This document shows positions 25,001-35,530 of a stretch of 64,000 nucleotides of DNA, piece after piece (within the stretch, counting starts at the first letter, position 1; every line of letters starts with the position of its first letter). Source of the stretch: Isoetes taiwanensis (Eukaryota > Streptophyta > Lycopodiopsida > Isoetales > Isoetaceae); the NCBI GenBank assembly GCA_021234155.1, contig JAJEKV010000017.1, positions 737,467-801,466 of the forward strand. The letters run 5' to 3'. Under the pieces are notes generated by a model. The model ran no database searches. It had not been told where the DNA came from and saw nothing but the letters and a program-made list of their open reading frames with translations. A program made the translations under genes and the position numbers.

Positions 25001-26056
25001 CTTAAACAGCCAACAGCCCCACCCCATCATGGGGCAATCCTAGCCCCCCAATCCAAGCATCAAGGGCCAGATATCAGTCAGGCGGGGAAAGGAGAAGCAA
25101 ACAAAGGCAACGGCAACTGACATGAGTAATCTTTTCCAGTCTGGTCTATCTTTCAAACGGAAGGCATGATGCTAAGGGACATAACAAACAAAGCATTTCA
25201 CTTTCATGTATTCTTTTAAACTTAATTCCAACAAGGGCTTAGATATCCACCTGATGAGTTTATGCTTCTAAGTACCAACTCCAGACATATTGTTATCCTC
25301 CGAGCATCTTCAGCTTGCAAAGGTTGTCGACATGTCAGCTGAAGATAACTTCGCATAAAAAAGAGAAATGGCCTCAAAATATCATCAGATATGTCTTTTG
25401 CAGATGGCATAAAATTCAACTTTTGTAATCTTGCATCCCAAATTGATCTCCACATTTCTGCAGCTAATTTTGCAGCTCTGCGTCCCCTCCATATACGCTA
25501 AAAGGACAAACAACAGGAATGTGAAAAGAGCAATCTAAAACATTATATTTCAAAAAAATTTACAATGCAATTGGAGAATAATTTAAAGATAAATCCAGTT
25601 GCATAGATGGCCGTGCTTTTCTACTTCAACGTATGACGGAAGTAGACCGTATTGGTCCATTCTCTCCATTAACATACATTGGAGTTTAGAGATGAGACAT
25701 TTGATAACCATATAGTACATCGCACTACTTTGTTGAGGCTCAGTGGACTCAATTTCATATATGCATTACCTGGATGAGTATAACAGCAGCAGATATCCTT
25801 CTGGCAGCACTCCGCAATGATCTTTCTTCAGCTACTTTTTCTAATAATGCATTTCTCGTGGCTTCCTTCGCACTTGCCCCCCTTAATGATATCTGGGAGA
25901 ACAACAAATTTACTATATTGAAATGCCAACAAATTTACTAGACTAGATCAATTTCTGAAACACAATATTTTAACATCTGGATCCTCAAATCCTAAATCAT
26001 GTAACCATAGTACCGAAGATAAGAAAACTTACATGCTTAGATGCTGGTCGATGCAT
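16012..26056 (-). CDS. UPL7: HECT-type E3 ubiquitin-protein ligase UPL7 (14 exons)
   Basis: Final enzyme of ubiquitin conjugation: a HECT ligase takes ubiquitin on its own cysteine and passes it to target proteins. Exons (minus): 26056-26033, 25892-25770, 25497-25251, 24732-24119, 23974-23057, 19874-19540, 18858-18580, 18501-18249, 18142-17974, 17867-17770, 17665-17567, 17070-16954, 16303-16214, 16095-16012. All junctions are GT-AG and phases agree, giving about 1,149 residues, close to Arabidopsis UPL7. The start reads MHRPASKH; exons 2-3 join into [20 protein letters not shown], the UPL7 IQ motif. The HECT domain spans exons 7-14: [48 protein letters not shown], and the active-site loop LPTASTCYN with its cysteine. 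The end is SGFELS. Exon 9 has one base missing (after 'VVDLI', near 18057) and one extra (near 17999-18003); between them the frame meets a stop. The exon 5 start (HCLLGGN) is the least certain boundary. Confidence 0.95.
20381..21264 (+). mobile_element. Miniature Copia-like LTR element (TRIM-like) in UPL7 intron 5
   Basis: Two direct repeats of about 210 bp flank about 465 bp. Each carries CATGGCATATATAAGCCATA (TATA-like), then CATGCCTTGTAACAT, TTTCTTTCTGTTTTCAT and GAATACCATGG. The left copy is about 20381-20589, the right 21056-21264. Right after the left copy is TGGTATCAGAACC (20590-20602), nearly the initiator-Met tRNA primer-binding site of Copia elements (TGGTATCAGAGC). Just before the right copy is a purine tract, CGGGGAAA, as expected for second-strand priming. 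The short interior encodes no protein beyond a brief [14 protein letters not shown] frame. Size and structure match terminal-repeat retrotransposons in miniature. The left boundary is approximate and no target duplication was found. Confidence 0.72.
21265..23056. other. Rest of UPL7 intron 5
   Basis: This part of the 3.2-kb intron shows no exon matching UPL7. A 69-codon minus-strand frame at 22487-22278 (…[18 protein letters not shown]…) looks protein-like but no family was recognised; it may be transposon debris. Confidence 0.45.
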
Positions 26057-29000
26057 TCTTTGACCTCAATCCGATATAAGCTGGCTCCCAGGTTAAATTT
26101 TGGCCGGAGAGCATGCGCATCGTCGAACAGTCAAACATGAACTGTGGATTGCATATGTCGAATTGGGATGATGATCTGGAAAATGACACGTAGGTAAGGT
26201 CATTCGGTTAATTACAATATAGGATCGTGTTTTTGTGGTGTAATTTGTGTCGACACGTGTCCTATGCCAATCTAAGCAAATTCCTTGACACTTTTTGGGT
26301 TGCCCGAGGAAGGTAGTGAAGAAGAACAGGAATATACGCAGAATATCCAAAATAGAAGGTCAAAATTTGTGGAGGAGATAGAATTTGTACACAATATGCT
26401 AATTGGACGTACGTCCGCAAATAAGAGCAAAATAAAAAGATTTCGTTTCTCCAATTGTATCTAAAAGGAGTTCAGGCAATAATGTGTGCCCGATCAGTTT
26501 GCGTAGTTTTATAACATAAGATTATCAGTGGTTTTTTAATGCATTCGTAGGGAAAAGAGTAGAATGCTGACGGTGGCATTTGAGTTAGGGCAGAGAGCGT
26601 ATCCTTGTGTTAGGCGATGGTTTGATTTTGGATAAGAGCGGGCATGGCTGGTGCAATGTGTGGTAGCCGGGTAGCTGCAATAACCGGGCCCGCTGTGTGG
26701 CAGGTAAGGGCGATGGGTGATTCGGGTCATACCGGAGGTGGGTCGCTTGTTTGGAAGTGGTTGGGTTGTTTCGAGCTTGTAGGCCAACGCTCTTGTTCTT
26801 GTTCGTGAGACAAGCTTGCTCTTGTTTTATTTCTTTGGTACTATGTCATTGAGGAGAGCAGCCGGAGGCCTAGGGTGCAAAGCAGTGAGTCCGGCTGTGC
26901 CTTCGCCATGGCGCATACGCTCAGCCCCTTAGGGCCCGCTAGCTCCATGCATGCCGCCGGGTAGGATCTTAATTCCGTGATTTTCTAGCACCGCCATGCC
27001 GTCACCGCAGCCTCGCCAAACGCAGCAGTGCCCCCGCCATGCCTAATTCATCCTCCTCTTGGGGCGCAATTGATGTGTCCGCGGACATTAGGATTGTCCC
27101 GGAGGATGTTCCACCGAAGTTTCTATGAAGCTTTGTGTTGTTTCGGATAGAAATTGCATAGCGTGTGCGCTTGCATTAGAAAGAGGATCATCGCCAGATC
27201 ACCAAGATGTTCGTGAGCGCCCTTAGAGGACGCTTTTAGCTCTCCCAAAGCTATGAACGAAGCAATTAAAAGGATTTTAATTGGCCATCCAAGCTCGCAG
27301 GCGTGGTCCCGTGCAAGGCATTAAAACACTGTGCTCCATTGCTTCGAGGGGATGGTCTACATCGCGATGAAAGACATTGGCAAGGTACATTACATGTGCC
27401 ACCCGCATAACATCGCTGAGGCAATGATTCGGCAAGGGAAGGACCTCAGACCGCTACTGGTGCCGGAGACACAAAGGGACTTTGTGTGCTTGATAATCGT
27501 GAACCTCTTGAACAAAGCCGCTTCTATGTTTTCAGATCATGGTGGTCGCCGTACACACCAAGCTTGATTTTTACCTTGACCAATGATCGTAAGCGGGAAG
27601 TTCACTTTGTCCGCCAGCTTGGTTGATCCCTCTAACACCGCCATGTGAATGAGCATAGGATTCGTGGCCGCATGGAGAGTTCTCCTAAATCCCGCCTACC
27701 GCATGCCTTCGTGATATTAGAACGATCTTGTATGGGTTGCCCGGCCGGGTATGTGCTAGTGGAGAGGAATGGCCTGTGAAGGCGCAGATATTGGGATGAT
27801 TCCATCCCCGCCGATGAGGCGACGCAGAACTTCACCGATTTGTGTGATCCTACGCTCACCCGTAGATTGAGATAGTCAAGAGGGTGCCGATTATATTCGA
27901 TTCATACAGCGACCATACCTTGGCCGCTTAGCCCCCGTAGTCGCCTATCACATTGTACGCTTGTCTTTACTTATTTCTTTTGTTCTTGCAAAGTTAGACA
28001 TGGAAGTTGATGCTAATAACTGTGATGGGGGCCCCGAGGTCGTGGTGCACATAGATCCATCAATGATTAGCTCCAGTTGTTGATGCCTCACGTACCGATA
28101 GCCGAAGTTTATCCACCGTAATCAAGAGATATTTTGTGTCAAGAATTCATCAATCGGGCTTGGTTCAGATTGAGCCGAGATGCGCGCAAGATGGCAGCTC
28201 CATGCGGATCCTTAGCGCCACCAAGGAGATTTTACATGGCAATTGACGCCATGAATAGTGTGGCATGGGAGCGGGCCGAGTTGCGACTCGAAGCCGAAAA
28301 AACTCAAGGCCAAGATATGAGTCTTGCGAGGGCACTCTTTATCACGTGAAACCGCATCGGATAATGTGATAAGGTCCGAGAACTGCAAGCAATTGAAGCT
28401 TCCCCGCCCGTCGCGGTTTTTGTGGATGTAGATATTTGTTGGTGTTCGCTCATGTGCATGTGTTGTCTTCTTTGCCGGAGCTGGTGTGCACGTGTTCGTT
28501 TGTTGGCCTCCTTTGAATTATGTTTATGACAGATCTGCTGGTGTAGATGTGCAATGAACCAAGGGCACTTGTTTGTCGCCGATATCTTGTTTTTGAATGA
28601 TGTTTACCAATGAACCAAGGGCGCTTGTTTATCGTTAGATATCTTGTTTTGAATCATGTTTATCATACTGGCCGGGTGTTGATCCGCAATGAACAGAGGG
28701 CGCTTCTTTAGTGTCACAAACCTTATTGTTGTGATGAACTAATGGCGTTGTTCGTGAGAAACGCCGGTTGTTTACTCAGAAATCCTTCGGGTAGTTCACT
28801 GCGGAAACGTGATTGTTCTTCTCATAAATCAACGGCGGTTTCCCTCACGGGTAAAAGTGTTTGTCTTATTTCGCTCAAAAGTTTTCGTTGTGTTCTCGCT
28901 TCGCGGCTCACGCTACTGGCTATGACAATGGTTCTTGGGGCTTTTAAATCCCTATTTTATGGGGTCAATTTGACCCCGGGTTGAGATTGCATGGAATGAC

Positions 29001-30147
29001 CTGCGCATGCGCTCGATGCTTAAACTTGGGCAAGAAGTTGTGGAGCTTGGTCATCTTTCAATAGCCATGAACATTGTGATTTGTATGGTGAAGCTTGCTT
29101 CCCATGTGTTTATTTCGGCTTGCTGGAAGGGTTGATTGAGCAATGCAACATGTTGTTAGTGTCTTTTTCCCCCTGATGTTCTATCAGTTACTAGAGTTTG
29201 TATGAGTTCTTGGATGTTTGATGCTTTTAGGTTCTTTGTAGCTCCGCACAAAGCTCCTGAAAGGAGCTTAAGGTGTAACTAACTGGTTTTGTTAGAGATT
29301 TATTTAAGACTGTGCATTTCTAAGGCCAAGAATCATGTTTGGCTGCAAGGAACCACTCAAAGCAAAAAATGGAAAAGGACGTAAACAATCTATAAGCTCG
29401 ATGCCGAAAGTTACTAGATTTTATTCGATTTTACTTAATTTTGCAATTGGCATTGGAGGGATTTTAACATGTTTGGGTATGAAGCTTCAGCTAAACTGTG
29501 CCTTAGAAGGACCAAAGAAGGATCGATGGTAGAAGACGACTCCCTTGAGATAGAAAGCCAAGAAGATAGTGCTCTAAGACAATATGCAAATTTTTTAAAC
29601 CGATCTTTGTATTAGAGCTTGCCTCGCTTCTAACTAACTATGAGTTTAAAGTTTTTGCAACATATATCTTAAGGTTCTTTTAGGAAATACAAGCACAAAC
29701 ATGAGACCCGACTAGTTAAACTCACGTTCACACTGTGCATCGAAGACGTTGATGTTGCAACAAGGCTAGTCGCTTGAAGGGGACATCGGTGTACTTAGAC
29801 ATGGATCCTGACCCCTACCAATAGAAGGAGAGGCAAGAGGAGTTTGCAAAGATTAGACAGTCAAAAAGGTGGGTTTCGGCAGGTCCGGGTTAATGGCAAG
29901 ATGAAGGTATTTGTGCCCCCACCCGCCAACAAAGGGCGTAAACGACGCACCTGTGGGACCAAGCACTTTCGATCCCCACCTCCGCACGGCGATCACACAT
30001 AGTAGCCGTGACCAAGTACCCCGCACCACCCACGCCAGCCAGAGTTTTATTGACATGAGAGCCCCGACACCGCCAATGGCCCAACTCCCGCAGCCTCCAT
30101 AGGGATCGATAGGGCCACCACGCAAGATAGGAAGAGTGCCTTCGAAT
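26057..30147. other. Intergenic region upstream of UPL7, GC-richer, no clear genes
   Basis: The first few hundred bases should contain the UPL7 promoter and leader. From about 26.6 to 28.4 kb the DNA is less AT-rich than its surroundings and has several protein-like frames, for instance 27331-27567 (plus, 78 codons), but none matches a known family; decayed LINE or gag-like sequence is the likely source. A spaced palindrome GGGGTCAA-T-TTGACCCC lies near 28960. Confidence 0.45.
28551..28720. repeat. Three diverged tandem copies of a roughly 65-bp unit
   Basis: CAATGAACCAAGGGCACTTG with following GATATCTTGTTTT and ATGTTTA appears at about 28551 and 28610, and a more diverged version (CAATGAACAGAGGGCGCTTC) at about 28688. 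Confidence 0.7.
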
Positions 30148-33100
30148 TGTATTGTGGAACCAGAGGGGATTCCCCCGAAGCGCAGTTGAGGGCATTGCTG
30201 AAATTGCTATAGGCATGGACATCATCCTCTTGCAAGAGACATGGGAATATAGTGATCATCCGTTACCGGACATCCCTGTGGTACCATCATTTCTCATCGC
30301 CAATGAGCCATGACAAGCGAGGGTATGGAGGAGTCGCGGCTACTTCAAAGATGCTATAGCATCCACAGCCCGCGCCCACAAGGCTGATAGACTCAACCGC
30401 CACTGCGGGATACGAAAGTGTTGCAAAATTTCACCATTGCCCATCGCTTATTGCAGATGTTATATACCCCATGAAACTTCTAAGTTCTACATGTGGTTCA
30501 TCAGCATATAGATGTGCATATGCCCTATAGGAAATCAGATGATGACATAGAGCAAGATTGCCATGAGGGTCATGTGTTTTTATTATGAGATTTCAATGCA
30601 CGCACGCAATGCTGGCAAATGGTCACCTTTTCAGTGGGAAATGCCGACTCCAACCCACTTTAGCTAGAAACAGACATCCCAAAGATGCAAGACGGTCCCC
30701 GTGATACAGCCTTCAAGCCTTTGGAAGAGAGTTGGTCCAGCTATGCCAGATCTTTGACATGGTGATCTCAGAATGGTATGCCGTGATGGTCACATCGTGG
30801 GGGCTTCACTTGGCAAAGATCAACGGGCTTATGGTGGAGCTGGGCCAGTGGTGGATTATCTCCTAGCTCCCCGCTTAACTTGATATCATTAGAGATTTCG
30901 CGACAGTACGTGAACAAGAGATGAATAGACTTTGTCTTAATTCATTATCCATTTTATGTCACTTTGGATTGAGGCACTCGGGGCGTGGGCTACGTGATTG
31001 ACGCCTCGGGTTTGGGATACACCAACCATCGGAAGCTAGCAGATATGAGGTGGCGCCGAACGCGGAGCTACTGTGGGATTGATGCCCCTATACATTGCAT
31101 GATAAGTGTGAATGGTTGGTGAAGGCCTTACCTCGCAGCAGCTGCTGAATGCTTTGCCGCAAGAAAGCCCCCGGTGGAAGGGACATGCGGCAATTCCCTC
31201 GTAACCCATGGTTTGACGCCAATGTAAGGCTCTAAAGAGTCACCTACGCACCATCTTAGATCTACAGCCCGCAGAATGTGCCATTTAGGGACTATAAGGC
31301 ATTCTTGAAATCCAAAAAGCATCGCTATATTGCGTAACATCGAACGCATGTTTGATCCGGCTGATGACCGAGCCAAAAGCCTTTTGGCGAGAGTGCTATA
31401 TAAGAGGCATCAACCACCGGGCAATGTTACCCTCGCACTGGAGACAATCCGGGTTGAGGAGTTGTATGACCCCTAGGAGCGCATCGGGCCGAGGTACCGT
31501 GATTAGCTAGAGAAACACTACAGCTTTCGAGGGAGGACATCCACCGTGGTCTTAGGCATCTTGCTAATGGTAAAGTAACGGACTCTGTGGACTTTCGATC
31601 GAAGTTGTTGAAATGGGGTGGGCTAGCTTTGCTCTGCCTTTGACAGGATAATCAATCGCCATCGTGAGAGGGCCTCCCCACGTGAATGGATGGTTAGCAA
31701 GGTCAAGATTCATAAAACGGGAAGTAGGATGACTCCACCAACTACCGTGATGATCATGGTGAGCCCGCTATCGCGAAAACTTCTAGCGTGGGTGCCGAGA
31801 AGAAGTTAACGAATGGGCCGAGGAAGCCGGAGTACGGTAATTTGCCGTGCAAGCTTTACCGCCCACTCCACGAAAGTGATCATATTTTTACCCCTTAATT
31901 TTATGGAAGCTAGCCGCAATGCACAACGGACTTGTATTGATGTTTCGTGGATTTTAAGATGCAGATATGATACGGTCCCCTGACCGGCTGTGGCAACGAT
32001 TGCAAGAGCTACATGTCTAACAGGATTTGCAGAATGCCATCTACCGGCTCTATGACGGAATATATGCCACTTGGGTGAAAGCATGCTATGGTGTACCACT
32101 TTTGGAACCCTCAAAAGTACCTACACTGGGTACTTTTAAAACTGGTACTTTCTGTTTTTTCTTCCCATTAAAATCAATTCAAAAATTTTGAATTGAAGGT
32201 CAATAATGTTAATCTATAGTATTAGTGGGTAATAATACTATCAAAGATTAAAATGAATGAATCAACTCTAAAAGTTATTGTTTATTGAGACATTTATGCA
32301 AGTTTCCAGTACCCAGTGCTGGGTACTTTTCTGGGTAGTTTTGCACTCCCTGAAAAGAACTTTAGATGGTACACCCTAGCATGCTTTCACCCACTTTGCC
32401 AAGGCACGATCACCGTGTGAACAAAGACCATAGGGGTTAAATAGGATGTCCGCTATCTCCAACACTTTTGGACTCTATATTGACAAGTTGGAGACCGGAT
32501 GCAAGAACATGGAGGTGGGGGGGCCGCAGCTTGCCGAGGTATATACAGAAAAAAATTTTGCTCTATGCATTTATCCGGGCTTATTGTCCCATACGCCTAG
32601 AAGTATGCAGATCATTTGATGCCATCAATAATTTTATGACATAGCAGAATGACCATCAACCGCCAGAAAACCAAGTCTGTTGTTAATCTCGTCAAGCAAA
32701 GATGATATCCCGCATTTCTATTACATAGGACAAAGGATGGAAGTTGTAAGGACCTTTAAGTATCCGGGAATCGATTTCTCTCGCTAACATGCTATGGGAT
32801 GAATGTGTAGAAAGAAGGGTCGGCCACGGATGGAAAGCCCCAGATGCAATGCGTAATAGTCGTTATAAAATAGATCTCTCGCGATTGGGCATAACAAAGC
32901 ACACATGTTCCGTGCACTCGCTGAACCAAGATTGTTGTATGGGGTAGAGGTCTAGGGGGCCGACAGCAAGGGCACTTGGGATAAGCTAGAGAGGGTACGA
33001 AGGCTTTCCTAACATATAAACTATATGTCAAGGACACCTGTGCCTTATCCGATTTTGTCGTATGAGACCGGGCTTTTGGTCCCTACAAAGATTCTCGCTA

Positions 33101-33830
33101 TGCGCGCAGCACCTTGGCGATTTCCATAAGGTTGATGTAATGGATGCACAACGCCTTCCTCCCCTGCTGCTATTATAACAAGGGCCACAACGCCTCAAGA
33201 GAGTGTGGCGTGAGCATTGTAGGGGATGGTTCGCAAGATGGTCCATAGACTATCAACAGATTATGGATATGCCTGATATCGCGGAACAGAGTCGATTTGA
33301 ATGAGCTTTGTTACCTCTCCGTGGATGCTCCACCTTGCAAAGCCCAAAACAGAGCACTACCACACCAAGATTTGAACATGGCCCCCACCAAGATTTGAAG
33401 GCACACATCTCTACCAAGAAACTATAGCTGCAATAAGGATGTGGTCCCACCATCTAAACTGAGACAAATACTGGGTAATGGATGGAGGGCGTGGAATCCC
33501 CCCAAGACGAGATTATGCGCTGTTGCCACATGCGAGATAGTAGAAGATGAACACCATGCTCTACTGAGTGTCCCAAGATATGCATACATCCGAAAGCAGC
33601 TTCATGCCGATCTCGATGCTCGAGATAGCAATTCATCAATCTGGCCGGCCTCGCTAATGGTTGCACGCCTCGCATCATACATTCCCGCAAGTCTCCACCC
33701 TCAGAGAGTCCCTCATAGCACAGGGAATTTGAGCGCCCAGATAGGGACTCTGAACGCCTACTACAAGGGTTTTTCCTCCCACATGGGGGGTTTTTTCTTT
33801 CCCAAAGGGTAGAGACACATTTTACTGTGG
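30148..33830 (+). mobile_element. Non-LTR retrotransposon (LINE) ORF2, decayed
   Basis: In order on the plus strand, broken by stops and shifts: the endonuclease start RIVLWNQRGF (about 30148) and EIAIGMDIILLQETWEYSDH; the endonuclease block DFNARTQCWQM (about 30592); and the RT lead-in GLRHLANGKVTDSVDF (31545-31600) and MVSKVKIHKTGSR. The RT continues with EKKLTNGPRKPEYG and SPDRLWQRLQELHV (31980-32010), NAIYRLYDGIYATWVKA, the block CPLSPTL plus GLYIDKLE (32448-32495), a damaged ILLYA block (about 32558), and near the 3' end a zinc-binding segment of the zf-RVT type (CAVATCEIVEDEHHALLSVP, 33516-33575). The first copy of each catalytic motif has lost key residues, so it is dead. A MITE interrupts the RT. 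The 5' end and any ORF1 are not resolved. Confidence 0.85.
32073..32392. mobile_element. 320-bp MITE inserted in the LINE
   Basis: Starts GGGTGAAAGCATGCTATGGT and ends with its inverted copy (ACCCTAGCATGCTTTCACCC); the TIRs match at about 25 of 26 bases. A second inverted pair, AAAAGTACC...GGTACTTTT, lies further in. The element is flanked by ACTT on both sides (32069-32072 and 32393-32396; CACTT if one base is shared). Removing it rejoins the LINE reading YDGIYAT... to GVK-GCPLSP, so insertion happened after the LINE was in place. AT-rich and non-coding. Superfamily not assigned. Confidence 0.88.
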
Positions 33831-35258
33831 TCTGTGGTTTTCTTGTGTTTGGATACTTTCCGATATATTGTATGTCTATAAGCATCTCATAGGCCAGTTG
33901 GCCTCCGTGGACGTTAAAATATATTTTCTTCCTTCCTTCCAAGTATATAAAAAAGAAATGGTGTTAGAGGACAACCCTATCAGATACCTCTCCTTATATT
34001 AAAGATTGGAGAGGTTTCATCAAACACTATGACAGGTGCATGGGATGATTTCAATAATTTCATGACAACTCGGGTGAACTCTGGACCACGGCCTAAAGCA
34101 AATAACAACGGTTCTACGAATTACCTACACTATCATACACTTCGGTAGTCCGAAGGTCCTACTGAAGTTCAATAGGACCTTCCTACTATAGAAACATCAT
34201 CAGAGACGCCATCATTGCAAGTAGGAGAGCAAGAAAATGCTCTCTAATTATGTTAGAGATAATGGGTAACCGTAGGCCCTTACATGGAGTAAGGGCTAGG
34301 TTCGCACCCTGCATAAAGGCCTGCTAGCGCCCAATCTCCCACATAATAGGCCGGGGCAGACTGATTTTTGCCATCGGATTTCTACGATATTGTTTAGGTA
34401 AAAAAATACAGGTTCATGATTCCGCGGGTCAAGCCGCTTCGCACGCTAGTCGCTAAAAACTGTGAACTATGTCCGTGTTAATGCTATTTTTTACATATTA
34501 CTTACAATTAGGTCAAGATTATATTTGGAACATCCGGGTTATATTCAATTCTCATAAAGTCCCTCGAATGTGTTTGAGGTTTCTTAAATTTCTTGAGTTC
34601 TCTCTCAAGATTCCCTTGAGCTGCCTTAGATTTCCTCAAGATTTCCTACATCCTTTCAATCTCCATGATCTCTTTGAGATTTCTTTCAATTATCTAATGC
34701 CCTTGGATTCTCTCAAAGTTCCTAAAACTGAGTTGGTCTTTGTACGTCCAATTGATTTCATTGGAAGCACAGATCGAAGTAAATATGGTATGGCATGGTT
34801 CCAAGTCTTATTCGGTTGTTTTTTATCCTTAGATTGCTTGTTCTTACATCTCCATTTTTGCTGGAGTTCATTCAGGAGCATCTTTAATAGTCTAGCCCAC
34901 TAGTCTAGCCCATTGATTTTGATGTTAATAACTTTTGCATGGTGGGATTTACTTATAATAAAGGGAATATGCCATCCGCATTCATAGGATGGCCAAAAAT
35001 GCCCATGATGTATTAACTTTTGAAAGCTACTTTAACCCCTAAAGCATATAGTTTATCCCAAATAGTGATGAAAAAGATCCCCTAATGGTAAAGTATACGT
35101 ATGAAAATGTTGAAAAGACCCTTTATAGTTGCATAGACATGTTCTGTACACCCAACAAATGTGAATTGGGACTTTTGCTTGGTGCCTTCGTTTCGTAGAA
35201 GTCATGAAGAGCCACTCAGAGATCATTAGTTCAATATGTAGCAAAATAATAGGGGGTT

Positions 35259-35330
35259 CCAGGGGGATTTGATATGGATGTAAAAATAACAATCCCAGGG
35301 GGATTTGATATGGATGTAAAAATAACAATC
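35259..35330. repeat. Exact tandem duplication, 36-bp unit
   Basis: CCAGGGGGATTTGATATGGA plus TGTAAAAATAACAATC is present twice back to back with essentially no change, implying recent replication slippage or unequal exchange. Confidence 0.9.
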
Positions 35331-35404
35331 CATGAAACCATAGACCATATATCCCTAAAAACAATTAAATGGATTGTTATAAAAAAAAAAATTCAAGATA
35401 AAAA

Positions 35405-35530
35405 ATAATCACATTAGCTCATTGAGTACATTGGTTAAAGTAGTCTTATTAGGACATTGTATTATTTTGGTAGAGGTTCGAGCCCCCGTATTTCATATTC
35501 TAAAATCTTAGACAAAGTCGTATAGAGTAT
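35405..35530 (+). mobile_element. Possible tRNA-derived SINE
   Basis: TAGCTCATTGAGTACATTGG (from 35415) resembles an RNA polymerase III A box and GGTTCGAGCCC (35475-35485) is a near-perfect B box. The spacing (about 60 bp) is longer than in a tRNA but seen in SINEs. It is not a tRNA gene: no acceptor stem pairs. Downstream, TATTTCATATT-CTAAAATC is repeated twice. Confidence 0.35.

Noticed and set aside
27331-27567. 78-codon plus-strand frame (LHCFEGMVYIAMKDIGKVHY…)
   Set aside because: Protein-like, but no matching family and no splice-linked neighbours; treated as probable retroelement debris.
28958-28976. Near-perfect palindrome GGGGTCAA-T-TTGACCCC as a regulatory operator
   Set aside because: A single short palindrome with no gene start nearby; chance occurrence cannot be excluded.
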